Of a DNA stretch of 64,000 nt, positions 46,167 to 54,079 are shown in pieces. Both the position numbers and the translations under genes were made by a program. The stretch's first letter is position 1, and every line of letters begins with the position of its first letter. The notes beneath the pieces are model-generated. The model was not told the DNA's origin, did not search any database, and saw only the letters and a program-made list of their open reading frames with translations. This stretch comes from Zobellella iuensis (lineage in GTDB: Bacteria > Pseudomonadota > Gammaproteobacteria > Enterobacterales > Aeromonadaceae): contig NZ_JAERTZ010000022.1 of the NCBI RefSeq assembly GCF_016746085.1, forward strand, positions 1-64,000, in the 5' to 3' direction.

Positions 46167-47432
46167 ATGACGCAACGTCTGGGTGTTATCGCCGACGACT
46201 TTACCGGCGCCACCGATATCGCCGGCTTTATGGTGGAAAACGGCTGGCGCGTGACCCAGCTGATCGGCCACGGCCCTGCCGAGGTGCCGGCGGACGTGGA
46301 CGCCGTGGTCATCTCCCTGAAGAGCCGCTCCTGCGCGGTGGAGCAGGCGGTGGCCGACTCCCTGGCGGCGCTGGCGCGGCTGAAAGAGCTGGGTTGCGAC
46401 CGTTTCTTCTTCAAGTACTGCTCTACCTTCGACTCCACCGCCGAGGGCAATATCGGCCCGGTGACCGACGCCCTGCTGGCGGCGCTGGGCGAGAGTTTTA
46501 CCGTGATCTGCCCGGCGCTGCCGGTGAACGGCCGCACCGTCTGCCACGGCAACCTGTTCGTGAACGGGGTGCCGCTCAACGAGTCCGGCATGAAGGATCA
46601 CCCGGTGACCCCCATGCGGGATGCCAACCTGCAGCGGCTGATGGCCGCCCAGGCCCGGGGCCAGGTGGGGCTGGTGGACTATAACTCCGTGCTGGCCGGA
46701 CCGGCGGCGGTCCGCGCCCGGATCGAGGAACTGAAGGCGGCCGGTGTGAACTACGCGGTGCTGGATACCCTGACCATGGCCGATCTGCCGGTGCTGGGCG
46801 AGGCGGTGAGCGAACTGAAGCTGGTCACCGGCGGCTCCGGCCTGGGCGCGGGCCTGGCCCGCGTTGCCACCGGCGGCCAGGGCGCCGCCCTGGCCCGGGA
46901 GCTGGGTGCGCCTGTGGCCGGCGGCCGCGCCGTGGTGCTGTCCGGCTCCTGCTCCCAGATGACCAACGCCCAGGTGGCGACTTATAAGCAGAGGGCGCCG
47001 CACCGGCTGGTGGAGGTGGCCCGCTGCATCGAGGCGCCCGCCGCCTACGCCGCCGAGCTGGCCGACTGGGTCGCGGCCCAGGACAGCGCCCCGGCGCCCA
47101 TGCTGTACGCCACCCAGCCCGCGGCCGAGCTGGCCCGCATCCAGGCCCAGTATGGCGCGGCCCGGGCCAGCGAGGCGGTGGAGGGGGTGTTCGCCGCCGT
47201 GGCCGCCCGCCTGGCCGGCCAGGGCTTCGGCAAGTTTATCGTGGCCGGCGGCGAGACCTCCGGCATCGTCACCCAGGCGCTGGCGGTGACCGGTTTCCAC
47301 ATAGGCCCGCAGATCGCCCCGGGCGTGCCCTGGGTGCGGGCCCTCGACAAGCCGCTGTCGCTGGCGCTCAAATCGGGCAACTTCGGCGACGAGCACTTCT
47401 TCAGCAATGCCCAGGAGTTTTACCATGACTGA
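46167..47432 (+). CDS. otnK: 3-oxo-tetronate kinase OtnK
   Basis: A 421-residue DUF1537 (four-carbon acid sugar kinase) protein phosphorylating 3-oxo-tetronate at O4. Family signatures: LGVIADDFTGATDIAGFM at the N-terminus, KYCSTFDSTAEGNIGPV, and the C-terminal nucleotide-binding segment FIVAGGETSGIVTQAL. It overlaps otnC by 8 bases (ATGACTGA), indicating translational coupling. Confidence 0.93.
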   Translation: MTQRLGVIADDFTGATDIAGFMVENGWRVTQLIGHGPAEVPADVDAVVISLKSRSCAVEQAVADSLAALARLKELGCDRFFFKYCSTFDSTAEGNIGPVTDALLAALGESFTVICPALPVNGRTVCHGNLFVNGVPLNESGMKDHPVTPMRDANLQRLMAAQARGQVGLVDYNSVLAGPAAVRARIEELKAAGVNYAVLDTLTMADLPVLGEAVSELKLVTGGSGLGAGLARVATGGQGAALARELGAPVAGGRAVVLSGSCSQMTNAQVATYKQRAPHRLVEVARCIEAPAAYAAELADWVAAQDSAPAPMLYATQPAAELARIQAQYGAARASEAVEGVFAAVAARLAGQGFGKFIVAGGETSGIVTQALAVTGFHIGPQIAPGVPWVRALDKPLSLALKSGNFGDEHFFSNAQEFYHD

Positions 47433-48066
47433 ATTTTCCCTGCGCCTGGAAATGGTGAAGATCGCCAAATCCATGTTCGAGCGCGGTTACAGCAGCGGCG
47501 GGGCGGGCAACCTCAGCCTGGTGCTGCCCGACGGCAACCTGCTGGCCACCCCCACCAACACCAGCTTCGGCGACCTGGATCCGGACTGCCTGAGCAAGGT
47601 GGACATGGCCGGCAACCACCTGGACGGCGACAAGCCCTCCAAGGAAGTGCTGATGCACATCGCCATGTACCGCCAGCGGCCCCAGGCCGGCGGCATAGTG
47701 CACCTGCACTCGCCCTACCTGACCGCGCTGTCCTGCGTGGACGGGCTGGATCCGGCCAACTGCCTGCCGCCCATCACCCCCTATTACGTGATGCGGGTGG
47801 GCAAGCTGCCGCTGATCCCCTATTTCCGCCCCGGCAGCCCGCGCATCGCCGAGGAGCTGGGCAAGCTGGCCGCCGGGCATGGCTCTGTGCTGCTGGCCAA
47901 CCACGGCCCGGTGATCAGCGGCAAGAGCCTGCGCGAGGCCATGTTCAACGCCGAGGAGCTGGAAGAGACTGCCCGGCTGTATTTCATCCTGCGCAACGGC
48001 CCCATGCGCACCCTGACCGACGATCAGGTGGCGGAGCTGGAGCAGGTATTCAAAGGCAAGATGTAA
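47425..48066 (+). CDS. otnC: 3-oxo-tetronate 4-phosphate decarboxylase OtnC
   Basis: A 213-residue class II aldolase-fold decarboxylase that converts 3-oxo-tetronate 4-phosphate to dihydroxyacetone phosphate and CO2. Metal-binding histidines are in VHLHSPY and LLANHGPV; GNLSLVLPDGNLLATPT is the N-terminal signature. ATG 47425 has AGGAG 9-13 bases upstream, inside the end of otnK. Confidence 0.92.
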   Translation: MTEFSLRLEMVKIAKSMFERGYSSGGAGNLSLVLPDGNLLATPTNTSFGDLDPDCLSKVDMAGNHLDGDKPSKEVLMHIAMYRQRPQAGGIVHLHSPYLTALSCVDGLDPANCLPPITPYYVMRVGKLPLIPYFRPGSPRIAEELGKLAAGHGSVLLANHGPVISGKSLREAMFNAEELEETARLYFILRNGPMRTLTDDQVAELEQVFKGKM

Positions 48067-48076
48067 GGAGCGGACC

Positions 48077-48862
48077 ATGACCCGATTTGCAGCCAACCTG
48101 TCGATGATGTTTACCGAAGTGCCCTTTATGGCGCGCTTCCAGGCCGCCCGCGCCGCCGGCTTCCGCGCGGTGGAATACCTGTTCCCCTACGCCGAGGACA
48201 AGGACGCCATCGCCGCCGAGCTCAAGGCCCAGGATCTTACCCAGGCGCTGTTCAACATGCCCCCCGGCGACTGGGAGGCGGGCGAGCGCGGCCTGGCCTC
48301 GCTGCCCGGCCGGGAAGCGGAATTTCGCGCCGGCGTGGCCACCGCCCTGGCCTACGCCGAAGCGCTGGGCTGCACCCAGCTGCACGCCATGGCCGGCCTG
48401 TGCCAGCCCGGGCTGAGCCGCGAACAGCAGCAGGCCACCTATGTGGCCAATATCCGCTACGCGGCGGACCAGGCGGCCCCAAAGGGTATTCTTGTGCTGA
48501 TTGAACCCATCAACAGCCGCGACATGCCCGGCTACTTCCTCTCTACCCAGGTGCAGGCCGAGGCGTTGCTGGAAGCGATCGACCGGCCCAACGTCAGGAT
48601 CCAGCTCGATCTCTACCACTGCCAGATCATGGAAGGGGATCTCACCCGCACCATCGACCGGCTGTGGGGCAAGTTCAGCCATATCCAGATAGCCTCGGTG
48701 CCCGAGCGCCACGAGCCGGACCAGGGCGAGGTCAACTACCCCTGGCTGTTCGACTATCTGGACGCCAAGGGCTACGACGGCTTCCTGGGCTGCGAATACC
48801 GCCCGCGCGGCAACACCGAAGCGGGCCTGGGCTGGTTCGCCCCCTGGGCGGACAAGGAGTAA
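48077..48862 (+). CDS. otnI: 2-oxo-tetronate isomerase OtnI
   Basis: A 261-residue TIM-barrel isomerase of the hydroxypyruvate-isomerase family that interconverts 2- and 3-oxo-tetronate, linking LtnD/DenD products to OtnK. Motifs: NLSMMFTEVPFMARF, ILVLIEPINSRDMPGYF and the metal-binding QLDLYHCQIMEGD. AAGGAG lies 8-13 bases before the ATG. Confidence 0.92.
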   Translation: MTRFAANLSMMFTEVPFMARFQAARAAGFRAVEYLFPYAEDKDAIAAELKAQDLTQALFNMPPGDWEAGERGLASLPGREAEFRAGVATALAYAEALGCTQLHAMAGLCQPGLSREQQQATYVANIRYAADQAAPKGILVLIEPINSRDMPGYFLSTQVQAEALLEAIDRPNVRIQLDLYHCQIMEGDLTRTIDRLWGKFSHIQIASVPERHEPDQGEVNYPWLFDYLDAKGYDGFLGCEYRPRGNTEAGLGWFAPWADKE

Positions 48863-48865
48863 GCC

Positions 48866-49630
48866 ATGATCCCCGCTGAACGCCGCGACTACATCTACCG
48901 CTATGTGCACGAACGCAACATAGTGCCGATCAACGAGCTGGCCCAGGAGCTGGACGTGTCGCACATGACGGTGCGCCGCGATATCCAGCAACTGGAAACC
49001 GAGGGCAAGGTGGTGTCGGTAAGCGGCGGGGTCAGACTCAACGACGCGGTCAAGCAGGAGCTGGCCTACAGCGAAAAGGCCAGCATCCACCATAACAGCA
49101 AGGTGGCCATCGGCCTGGCGGCGGCGGAACTGGTGGAGGACGGCCAGGTGATCTACCTGGACGCCGGCACCACCACCTTCGAGGTGGCCAGGGGCATCGC
49201 CCGCAGGGCCAACCTGACGGTGGTGACCAACGACTTCACCATCGCCAATTACCTGATGCAGTACCCCCAGCTCACCCTGTTCCACACCGGCGGCCTGGTG
49301 GATGTGCGCAACCGCTCCTGCGTGGGCCAGGCGGCGGCGACCCTGCTCGCCAGCCTGAACCTGGACCTGGCCTTTATCAGCTCCAGCTCCTGGGATCTGG
49401 AGCGGGGCATGTCGACCCCCACCGAGAACAAGGTGGTGGTCAAGCAGGCGCTGCTGAAGGTGGCGCGGCGCCGGATCCTGGTGAGCGACAGCAGCAAGTA
49501 CGGCAAATACGGCATGTTCCGCGTCTGCCCGCTGCAGGCGCTGACCGACATCATCAGCGACGGCGGCCTGGCGGAAGAGACGGCGGAACAGCTGCGCGGC
49601 CAGGGCCTGCAGGTCCGGCTGGTGGAATAA
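48866..49630 (+). CDS. DeoR/GlpR-family repressor of the acid-sugar operon
   Basis: A 254-residue DeoR-type regulator. The winged HTH (about 15-55) contains INELAQELDVSHMTVRRDIQQLE; the sugar-phosphate-sensing domain begins near 75 with LAAAELVEDGQVIYLDAGTTTFEVA. It lies within the operon, 3 bases after otnI, so it probably senses a phosphorylated intermediate and represses the same genes. A 15-bp palindrome follows its stop codon. Confidence 0.92.
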   Translation: MIPAERRDYIYRYVHERNIVPINELAQELDVSHMTVRRDIQQLETEGKVVSVSGGVRLNDAVKQELAYSEKASIHHNSKVAIGLAAAELVEDGQVIYLDAGTTTFEVARGIARRANLTVVTNDFTIANYLMQYPQLTLFHTGGLVDVRNRSCVGQAAATLLASLNLDLAFISSSSWDLERGMSTPTENKVVVKQALLKVARRRILVSDSSKYGKYGMFRVCPLQALTDIISDGGLAEETAEQLRGQGLQVRLVE

Positions 49631-49639
49631 GGCTCGGCA

Positions 49640-49654
49640 TAATAACGATTATTA
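49640..49654. promoter_or_regulatory. Palindrome TAATAA-CGA-TTATTA between the regulator and denD
   Basis: A perfect 6-3-6 inverted repeat 9 bases past the regulator stop. Its core AATAA-N3-TTAT recurs at 45110-45121 upstream of ltnD. It may be an internal operator allowing separate control of denD and the permease. Confidence 0.45.
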
Positions 49655-49706
49655 CAAACCAACCTCTGTAGCTTATCGGGTGCCCTCGAGCACCGAGGAG
49701 AATCAA

Positions 49707-50666
49707 ATGAATATCATCATTACCGGTGGTGCGGGCTTCCTCGGCCAGCGCCTGGCCAGGGCCTTGCTGCAACAGCAGCAGATCGCCTTCGATCGCCTGA
49801 CCCTGGCGGACGTCATCGTTCCCACCTCGCCGCTGGCGGACGAGCGGGTGCGCTGCGTGCAGGCGGATCTGGGCGATCAGGCCGCGGTGCAGGCGCTGGT
49901 GACCCCGGACACCGGCCTTATCTACCATCTGGCGGCCATAGTCAGCAGCCATGCCGAGGCCGACTTCGACCTGGGCATCAAGGTCAACATCGACGCCACC
50001 CGTTACCTGCTGGAGGCGGCGCGCCACCAGGCGCCCGGTTGCCGCTTCGTGTTCTCCAGCTCCCTGGCGGTGTTCGGCGGCGAGCTGCCGGAGGTGATCC
50101 AGGACCACACCGCGGTCTGCCCCCAGTCTTCCTACGGTATGGAGAAATCGGTGGGCGAGCTGCTGGTCAACGACTACGCCCGCAAGGGCTTCGTCGACGG
50201 CCGGGTGCTGCGCCTGCCTACCATCAGTGTGCGCCCGGGCAAGCCCAACCAGGCGGCCTCGTCCTTCGCCAGCGGCATCATCCGCGAGCCGCTGCAGGGC
50301 GAGGAGAGCGTCTGCCCGGTGGCCCTGAGCCTGCCCATGTGGCTGTCGTCCCCGGCCACCGTGGTGGAGAACTTCGTGCGCGCCGCCCAGGTGCCCGCCG
50401 AGGCCTTCGGCGCCAGCCGTACCGTCAACCTGCCGGGCATCACAGTCACCGTACAGCAGATGATCGACGCCCTGCGCCGGGTGGCCGGCGACCAGGTGTG
50501 CGCCCGCATCCGTTACGCAGAAGACGAGGCGGTATCGCGCATCGTGGCCAGCTGGCCCGGCCGTTTCAACATTACCCGAGCCCAGGGGTTGGGCTTTGTA
50601 CAGGACGCGGATTTCGACAGCGTGATCCGCCGTTTTATTGCCGATGATATGGAAGGAACCAAGTAA
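49707..50666 (+). CDS. denD: D-erythronate dehydrogenase DenD
   Basis: A 319-residue extended short-chain dehydrogenase/epimerase-fold enzyme oxidising D-erythronate at C2. The NAD-binding start is MNIIITGGAGFLGQRLA, and the catalytic Ser-Tyr-Lys set is in SSSLAVFG and QSSYGMEKSVGE. It supplies the second entry point (erythronate) besides LtnD (threonate). Start ATG 49707 follows GAGGAG; the longer frame to 49680 does not. The stop codon overlaps the permease ATG (TAATG). Confidence 0.92.
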   Translation: MNIIITGGAGFLGQRLARALLQQQQIAFDRLTLADVIVPTSPLADERVRCVQADLGDQAAVQALVTPDTGLIYHLAAIVSSHAEADFDLGIKVNIDATRYLLEAARHQAPGCRFVFSSSLAVFGGELPEVIQDHTAVCPQSSYGMEKSVGELLVNDYARKGFVDGRVLRLPTISVRPGKPNQAASSFASGIIREPLQGEESVCPVALSLPMWLSSPATVVENFVRAAQVPAEAFGASRTVNLPGITVTVQQMIDALRRVAGDQVCARIRYAEDEAVSRIVASWPGRFNITRAQGLGFVQDADFDSVIRRFIADDMEGTK

Positions 50667-52057
50667 TGACAGACGCAAGCTCAATGGCCCCGGTGATCGG
50701 CCTGGCCGTCGCCGTAGTGGTGCTGATTTTCCTGGTGGTGAAGACCCGGGTGCACGCGCTGATCGCCATGCTGGCGGCGGCCAGCATCGCCGGCGCCTTT
50801 GGCGGTATGGCACCGGCGGACATCGTCAACGTGATCACCAGGGGCTTCGGCGGCACCCTCGGCAGCATAGGTATCGTGATCGGCCTCGGCGTCATGATGG
50901 GGCGGATCCTGGAGGTGTCCGGTGCCGCCGAGCAGATCGCCTACAGCTTTATCAAGTGGCTGGGCAAGAAGAAGGAAGAGTGGGCCATGGCCATTACCGG
51001 CTATATCGTCTCTGTGCCCATCTTCGTCGACTCCGCCTTCGTGATCCTTTACCCCATCGCCAAGGCGCTGGCCGCTAAGGGCAAGCGCAACCTGCTGACC
51101 GTGGGCGTGGCCCTGGCCGGCGGCCTGGTGGTGACCCACCATACGGTGCCGCCCACCCCGGGTCCCCTGGGCGTGGCCGGCCTGTTCGGCGTGGACGTGG
51201 GCGCCATGCTGCTCGCCGGCCTGGTGCTGGCGCTGCCCTGCGTGGTAGTCATAGTGCTCTATGCCCAGTGGCTGGGTCGCAAGTATCCCGACTTCCACGC
51301 CCCTGTGGTGCAGGACAGCCCCGAGCTGGAAGAAAGCTACAACCACTACCTGGCTTCCAAGGCCGGCAAGGAACTGCCCAGCCTGTTCCTGTCGCTGCTG
51401 CCGATACTGGCGCCGATACTGCTGATCTTCGTCAACACCCTGTTCGGCACCCTGGCCAAGATCGACGGCTGGAACGGCCTGAGCGAGAACCCGGTGGTGC
51501 AGCTGTTCACCTACCTGGGCCATCCGGTGATCGCCCTGTCCATCTCGGTGCTGCTGGCGGTCTATACCCTGGTGCCCAAGATGAACAAGCACGACACCAT
51601 GGAACACCTGGAAGAAGGCCTGCAGAGCGCCGGCATCATACTGCTGGTGACCGGTGCCGGTGGCGCCCTGGGTGCGGTGCTGCGCGAGTCCGGTGCCGGT
51701 GCCATGCTGGGCGAGCAGATCGCCGGCCTGCCGATGCCGCCGGTGCTGATCCCCTTTATCGTCTCCACCCTGGTGCGGCTGATCCAGGGCTCGGGCACGG
51801 TGGCGATGATTACCGCGGCCTCCATCTCGGCGCCCATCCTGACCACCATCCCCGGCGTGAACATGCTGGTGGCGGCCCAGGCGGCGACCATGGGTTCGTT
51901 GTTCTTCGGCTATTTCAACGACAGCCTGTTCTGGGTGGTCAACCGCATGATGGGCATCAAGGACGTGAAGCAGCAGATCATCGTCTGGTCCATTCCCACT
52001 ACCCTGGCCTGGGCCACCGGCCTGGTGGGCGTGCTGGTGCTCAACGCCGTGCTGTAA
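50666..52057 (+). CDS. GntP-family permease for four-carbon sugar acids
   Basis: A 463-residue membrane protein of the gluconate permease (GntP) family with about 12-14 hydrophobic segments. Conserved stretches: GLGVMMGRILEVSGAAE, VPIFVDSAFVILYPI, THHTVPPTPGPLGVAG and RLIQGSGTVAMITAASI. Operon context makes threonate/erythronate the probable substrate. Last gene of the operon, translationally coupled to denD. Confidence 0.92.
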   Translation: MTDASSMAPVIGLAVAVVVLIFLVVKTRVHALIAMLAAASIAGAFGGMAPADIVNVITRGFGGTLGSIGIVIGLGVMMGRILEVSGAAEQIAYSFIKWLGKKKEEWAMAITGYIVSVPIFVDSAFVILYPIAKALAAKGKRNLLTVGVALAGGLVVTHHTVPPTPGPLGVAGLFGVDVGAMLLAGLVLALPCVVVIVLYAQWLGRKYPDFHAPVVQDSPELEESYNHYLASKAGKELPSLFLSLLPILAPILLIFVNTLFGTLAKIDGWNGLSENPVVQLFTYLGHPVIALSISVLLAVYTLVPKMNKHDTMEHLEEGLQSAGIILLVTGAGGALGAVLRESGAGAMLGEQIAGLPMPPVLIPFIVSTLVRLIQGSGTVAMITAASISAPILTTIPGVNMLVAAQAATMGSLFFGYFNDSLFWVVNRMMGIKDVKQQIIVWSIPTTLAWATGLVGVLVLNAVL

Positions 52058-52125
52058 GCGGCCGGGAGATGACCGAGGGAAGCGAGTGGCCGTTGCCGCC
52101 CGCTTGATCCCTCTTGGTTGAAAGA

Positions 52126-52159
52126 AAAAAATCCGATGACGCCTCGTCATCGGATTTTT
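52126..52159. terminator. Bidirectional terminator of the acid-sugar operon
   Basis: AAAAATCCGATGACG CCT CGTCATCGGATTTTT is a 15-bp perfect stem with T tracts on both strands. It separates the rightward acid-sugar operon from the leftward host-attachment gene. Confidence 0.92.
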
Positions 52160-52190
52160 TGTGCTTCTGGCCTCGGGTGGCGATACAGGC

Positions 52191-52637
52191 TCAGTGGCGC
52201 AGGAGCAGTTTTTCGATTTCGTGCACCGGCATCTTGACCAGATCCTTGTCCAGCTCGGCACGAACCGCATTTTTCAGCGTTTCCGAATAGGCCGAGCGCA
52301 GCATGCCGAGGGCGCGCGGCGGCGCCACCATGATCAGCGACCGGGTCTTGTCGGCGCCGAGGACGTCGTCCAGATGCCGGACGAGCCGGGTCAGGAATTC
52401 CTGCTCGGCCTGATCGTGCCAGTCGGTCTGCTCGAAGGTGGTGCGGACATGGCCCGCGGCATGGCTGCGGCCGGGGGCGTCGGTGCCGAGTTCTCGCGTC
52501 GGCTGGGCCTTCTGCTCGAACACCTCTATGGTCTTGAGGTTGGGCGATTTGGCGTCGCCGTCATTCTGCAGCACCAGCGCCTTGGCGCCATCGCACACCA
52601 CTACCCACTCATTCTCTAGAATTGACAACCCGGACAT
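52191..52637 (-). CDS. Host-attachment family protein (PF10116-type)
   Basis: A 148-residue soluble protein resembling the family named 'protein required for attachment to host cells' (related to archaeal/bacterial release-factor-like baeRF folds). Seen: WVVVCDGAKALVLQN at the N-terminus and LIMVAPPRALGMLRSAYSETLKNAVRAELDKDLVKMPVHEIEKLL at the C-terminus, the best conserved part. GGAGG lies 11-15 bases before ATG 52637. The frame stays open upstream without homology. Real molecular function unknown. Confidence 0.8.
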   Translation of the reverse strand: MSGLSILENEWVVVCDGAKALVLQNDGDAKSPNLKTIEVFEQKAQPTRELGTDAPGRSHAAGHVRTTFEQTDWHDQAEQEFLTRLVRHLDDVLGADKTRSLIMVAPPRALGMLRSAYSETLKNAVRAELDKDLVKMPVHEIEKLLLRH

Positions 52638-52741
52638 ACAACAGCCTCCATGGATCCTTGGGTATCTCTTAGGATAGCAGCGGCGCGATTGCCCTGCGCG
52701 GGCGCCCGGCTGCCGGTGGGGCAATAATCCGATGGCCGCTA

Positions 52742-53146
52742 TCAGGCTGGCGCCGAGCGCGCGATAATCAGCTCGAGGTCGGGGCACAGGGGCGAGGGCA
52801 GGGCGTCCGGGCTGAACCAGTCCACCGCCAGGGCGTCGTCGGCGGCAACGGGGGTACCGCTCTGGTAGTGGCCGCGCACCGCCACCATCACATAGTGGTG
52901 GGCGAGGCGGCCGTCTTCCTCGGCCAGCACATCGAAGCAGGCGAAGGGATACTCCATCTCGGCCAGCACCCCGGTTTCCTCCCGCAGTTCCCGCGCCGCG
53001 CCCGCGGCCATGGTCTCGCCCCATTCCAGTTTGCCGCCGGGAAAGCCCCAGTGGCCGGCGTGGGGCGGGTATTTGCGCTGGACCAGCAGCACCTGCTGCC
53101 GGCGCCAGACCACGGCGATCACGCCGACCTTGGGTGCAGGAGACAT
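52742..53146 (-). CDS. Nudix hydrolase (ADP-ribose pyrophosphatase-like)
   Basis: A 134-residue Nudix protein. The box GGKLEWGETMAAGAARELREETGV (about 37-60) is complete. HYVMVAVRGHYQSGTP and the FPGGKLEWGE context are typical of small MutT/ADP-ribose types. ATG 53146 has AAGGA about 9 bases upstream. Substrate not determinable. It is 11 bases after the GlsB-like gene and probably cotranscribed with it. Confidence 0.88.
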   Translation of the reverse strand: MSPAPKVGVIAVVWRRQQVLLVQRKYPPHAGHWGFPGGKLEWGETMAAGAARELREETGVLAEMEYPFACFDVLAEEDGRLAHHYVMVAVRGHYQSGTPVAADDALAVDWFSPDALPSPLCPDLELIIARSAPA

Positions 53147-53157
53147 CTGTTTTCCTT

Positions 53158-53409
53158 CTAGGGTTTCTTGAGGATGCGATAGGCAAGCAGCAGTATGATC
53201 GCGCCGATGACGGCGGTAAAGAGGCTGCCGAGGTTGAAGCCGGTGACCGAGCCGAAGCCGAGCCGGGTGCCGACCCAGCCACCGACGAAGGCGCCCGCGA
53301 CGCCCAGCAGTATGGTCATGATCAGGCCGCCGCCGTCCCGCCCGGGCATGATCCACTTGGCCAGGAAACCGGCGACCAGACCGAAAAGAATCCAGCTCAG
53401 AATTCCCAT
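53158..53409 (-). CDS. GlsB/YeaQ/YmgE family small membrane protein
   Basis: An 83-residue membrane protein with three hydrophobic segments and the family pattern LSWILFGLVAGFLAKWIMPG, GLIMTILLGVAGAFVGGWVG. The family is associated with stress responses. ATG 53409 is chosen over 53427 because AAAAGGAG lies 7-14 bases upstream. Confidence 0.88.
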   Translation of the reverse strand: MGILSWILFGLVAGFLAKWIMPGRDGGGLIMTILLGVAGAFVGGWVGTRLGFGSVTGFNLGSLFTAVIGAIILLLAYRILKKP

Positions 53410-53520
53410 CTTCAGCTCCTTTTCCATGTCGATATCCCCGACAGCATAGCCCAGCCGGATGCAAAAGGGACCACTCACGCCGGCCGCTGCGTCAGGCGCG
53501 GTCTGAGGGGCGGCAACCGG

Positions 53521-53982
53521 CTATTCGGCGATATCCGCAATCCGGGCCTGCAGCAGGGCTGCTATCCCGTCGGCGGCCAATCCCACCGACAGGCCCCGCT
53601 TGCCGCCGGACACCAGCACATAGGGATAGTCCATCGCCGAGGCATCCAGCACCGTGGTCAGCCGCTTCTTCTGGGCGAAGGGGCTGATGCCGCCCACCTT
53701 GTAGCCGGTGAGCCGTTCCGCCTTGGCCGGCGGCATCATGTCGAGCTTTTTCACCCCGGCGGCCTTGGCCAGGCGCTTGAGGTTGACCTTGCCGGAAGAG
53801 GGCACCAGAGCCACCACGGCGCCCTGCTCGCCTTCGGTGAGCAGGGTTTTGAACACCTGACCCAGGGGCACCCGCAGCTGGCCGGCGGCATGGGCGCCGA
53901 AGTCGTCCTGGGCGGTGCAGTCGTACTGGTGCAGGGTAAAGGCGGCCTTCTGCTGTTCCAGAAACAGGATGGCGGGAGTCAT
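53521..53982 (-). CDS. ybaK: Cys-tRNA(Pro)/Cys-tRNA(Cys) deacylase YbaK
   Basis: A 153-residue YbaK/EbsC protein that edits mischarged Cys-tRNA(Pro). The catalytic lysine lies in GQVFKTLL (about 46), and SGKVNLKRLAKAAG and GYKVGGISPFAQKK follow as in the family. Length equals the usual 155-160. It is a single gene between the GlsB-like gene and the ppc terminator. Confidence 0.92.
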   Translation of the reverse strand: MTPAILFLEQQKAAFTLHQYDCTAQDDFGAHAAGQLRVPLGQVFKTLLTEGEQGAVVALVPSSGKVNLKRLAKAAGVKKLDMMPPAKAERLTGYKVGGISPFAQKKRLTTVLDASAMDYPYVLVSGGKRGLSVGLAADGIAALLQARIADIAE

Positions 53983-54000
53983 GAGCGTGATTTCCGTGCA

Positions 54001-54030
54001 TAAAAAAGCCCAGTCTGCGACGACCGGGCT
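54001..54030 (-). terminator. ppc terminator
   Basis: On the minus strand AGCCCGGTC ... AGACTGGGCT forms an imperfect stem followed by six T, 50 bases past the ppc stop. Confidence 0.75.
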
Positions 54031-54079
54031 CGGTTGACAAGTGTCAGCTCAAGGGCCTGCGCCCTCTTACCCTTTTATA

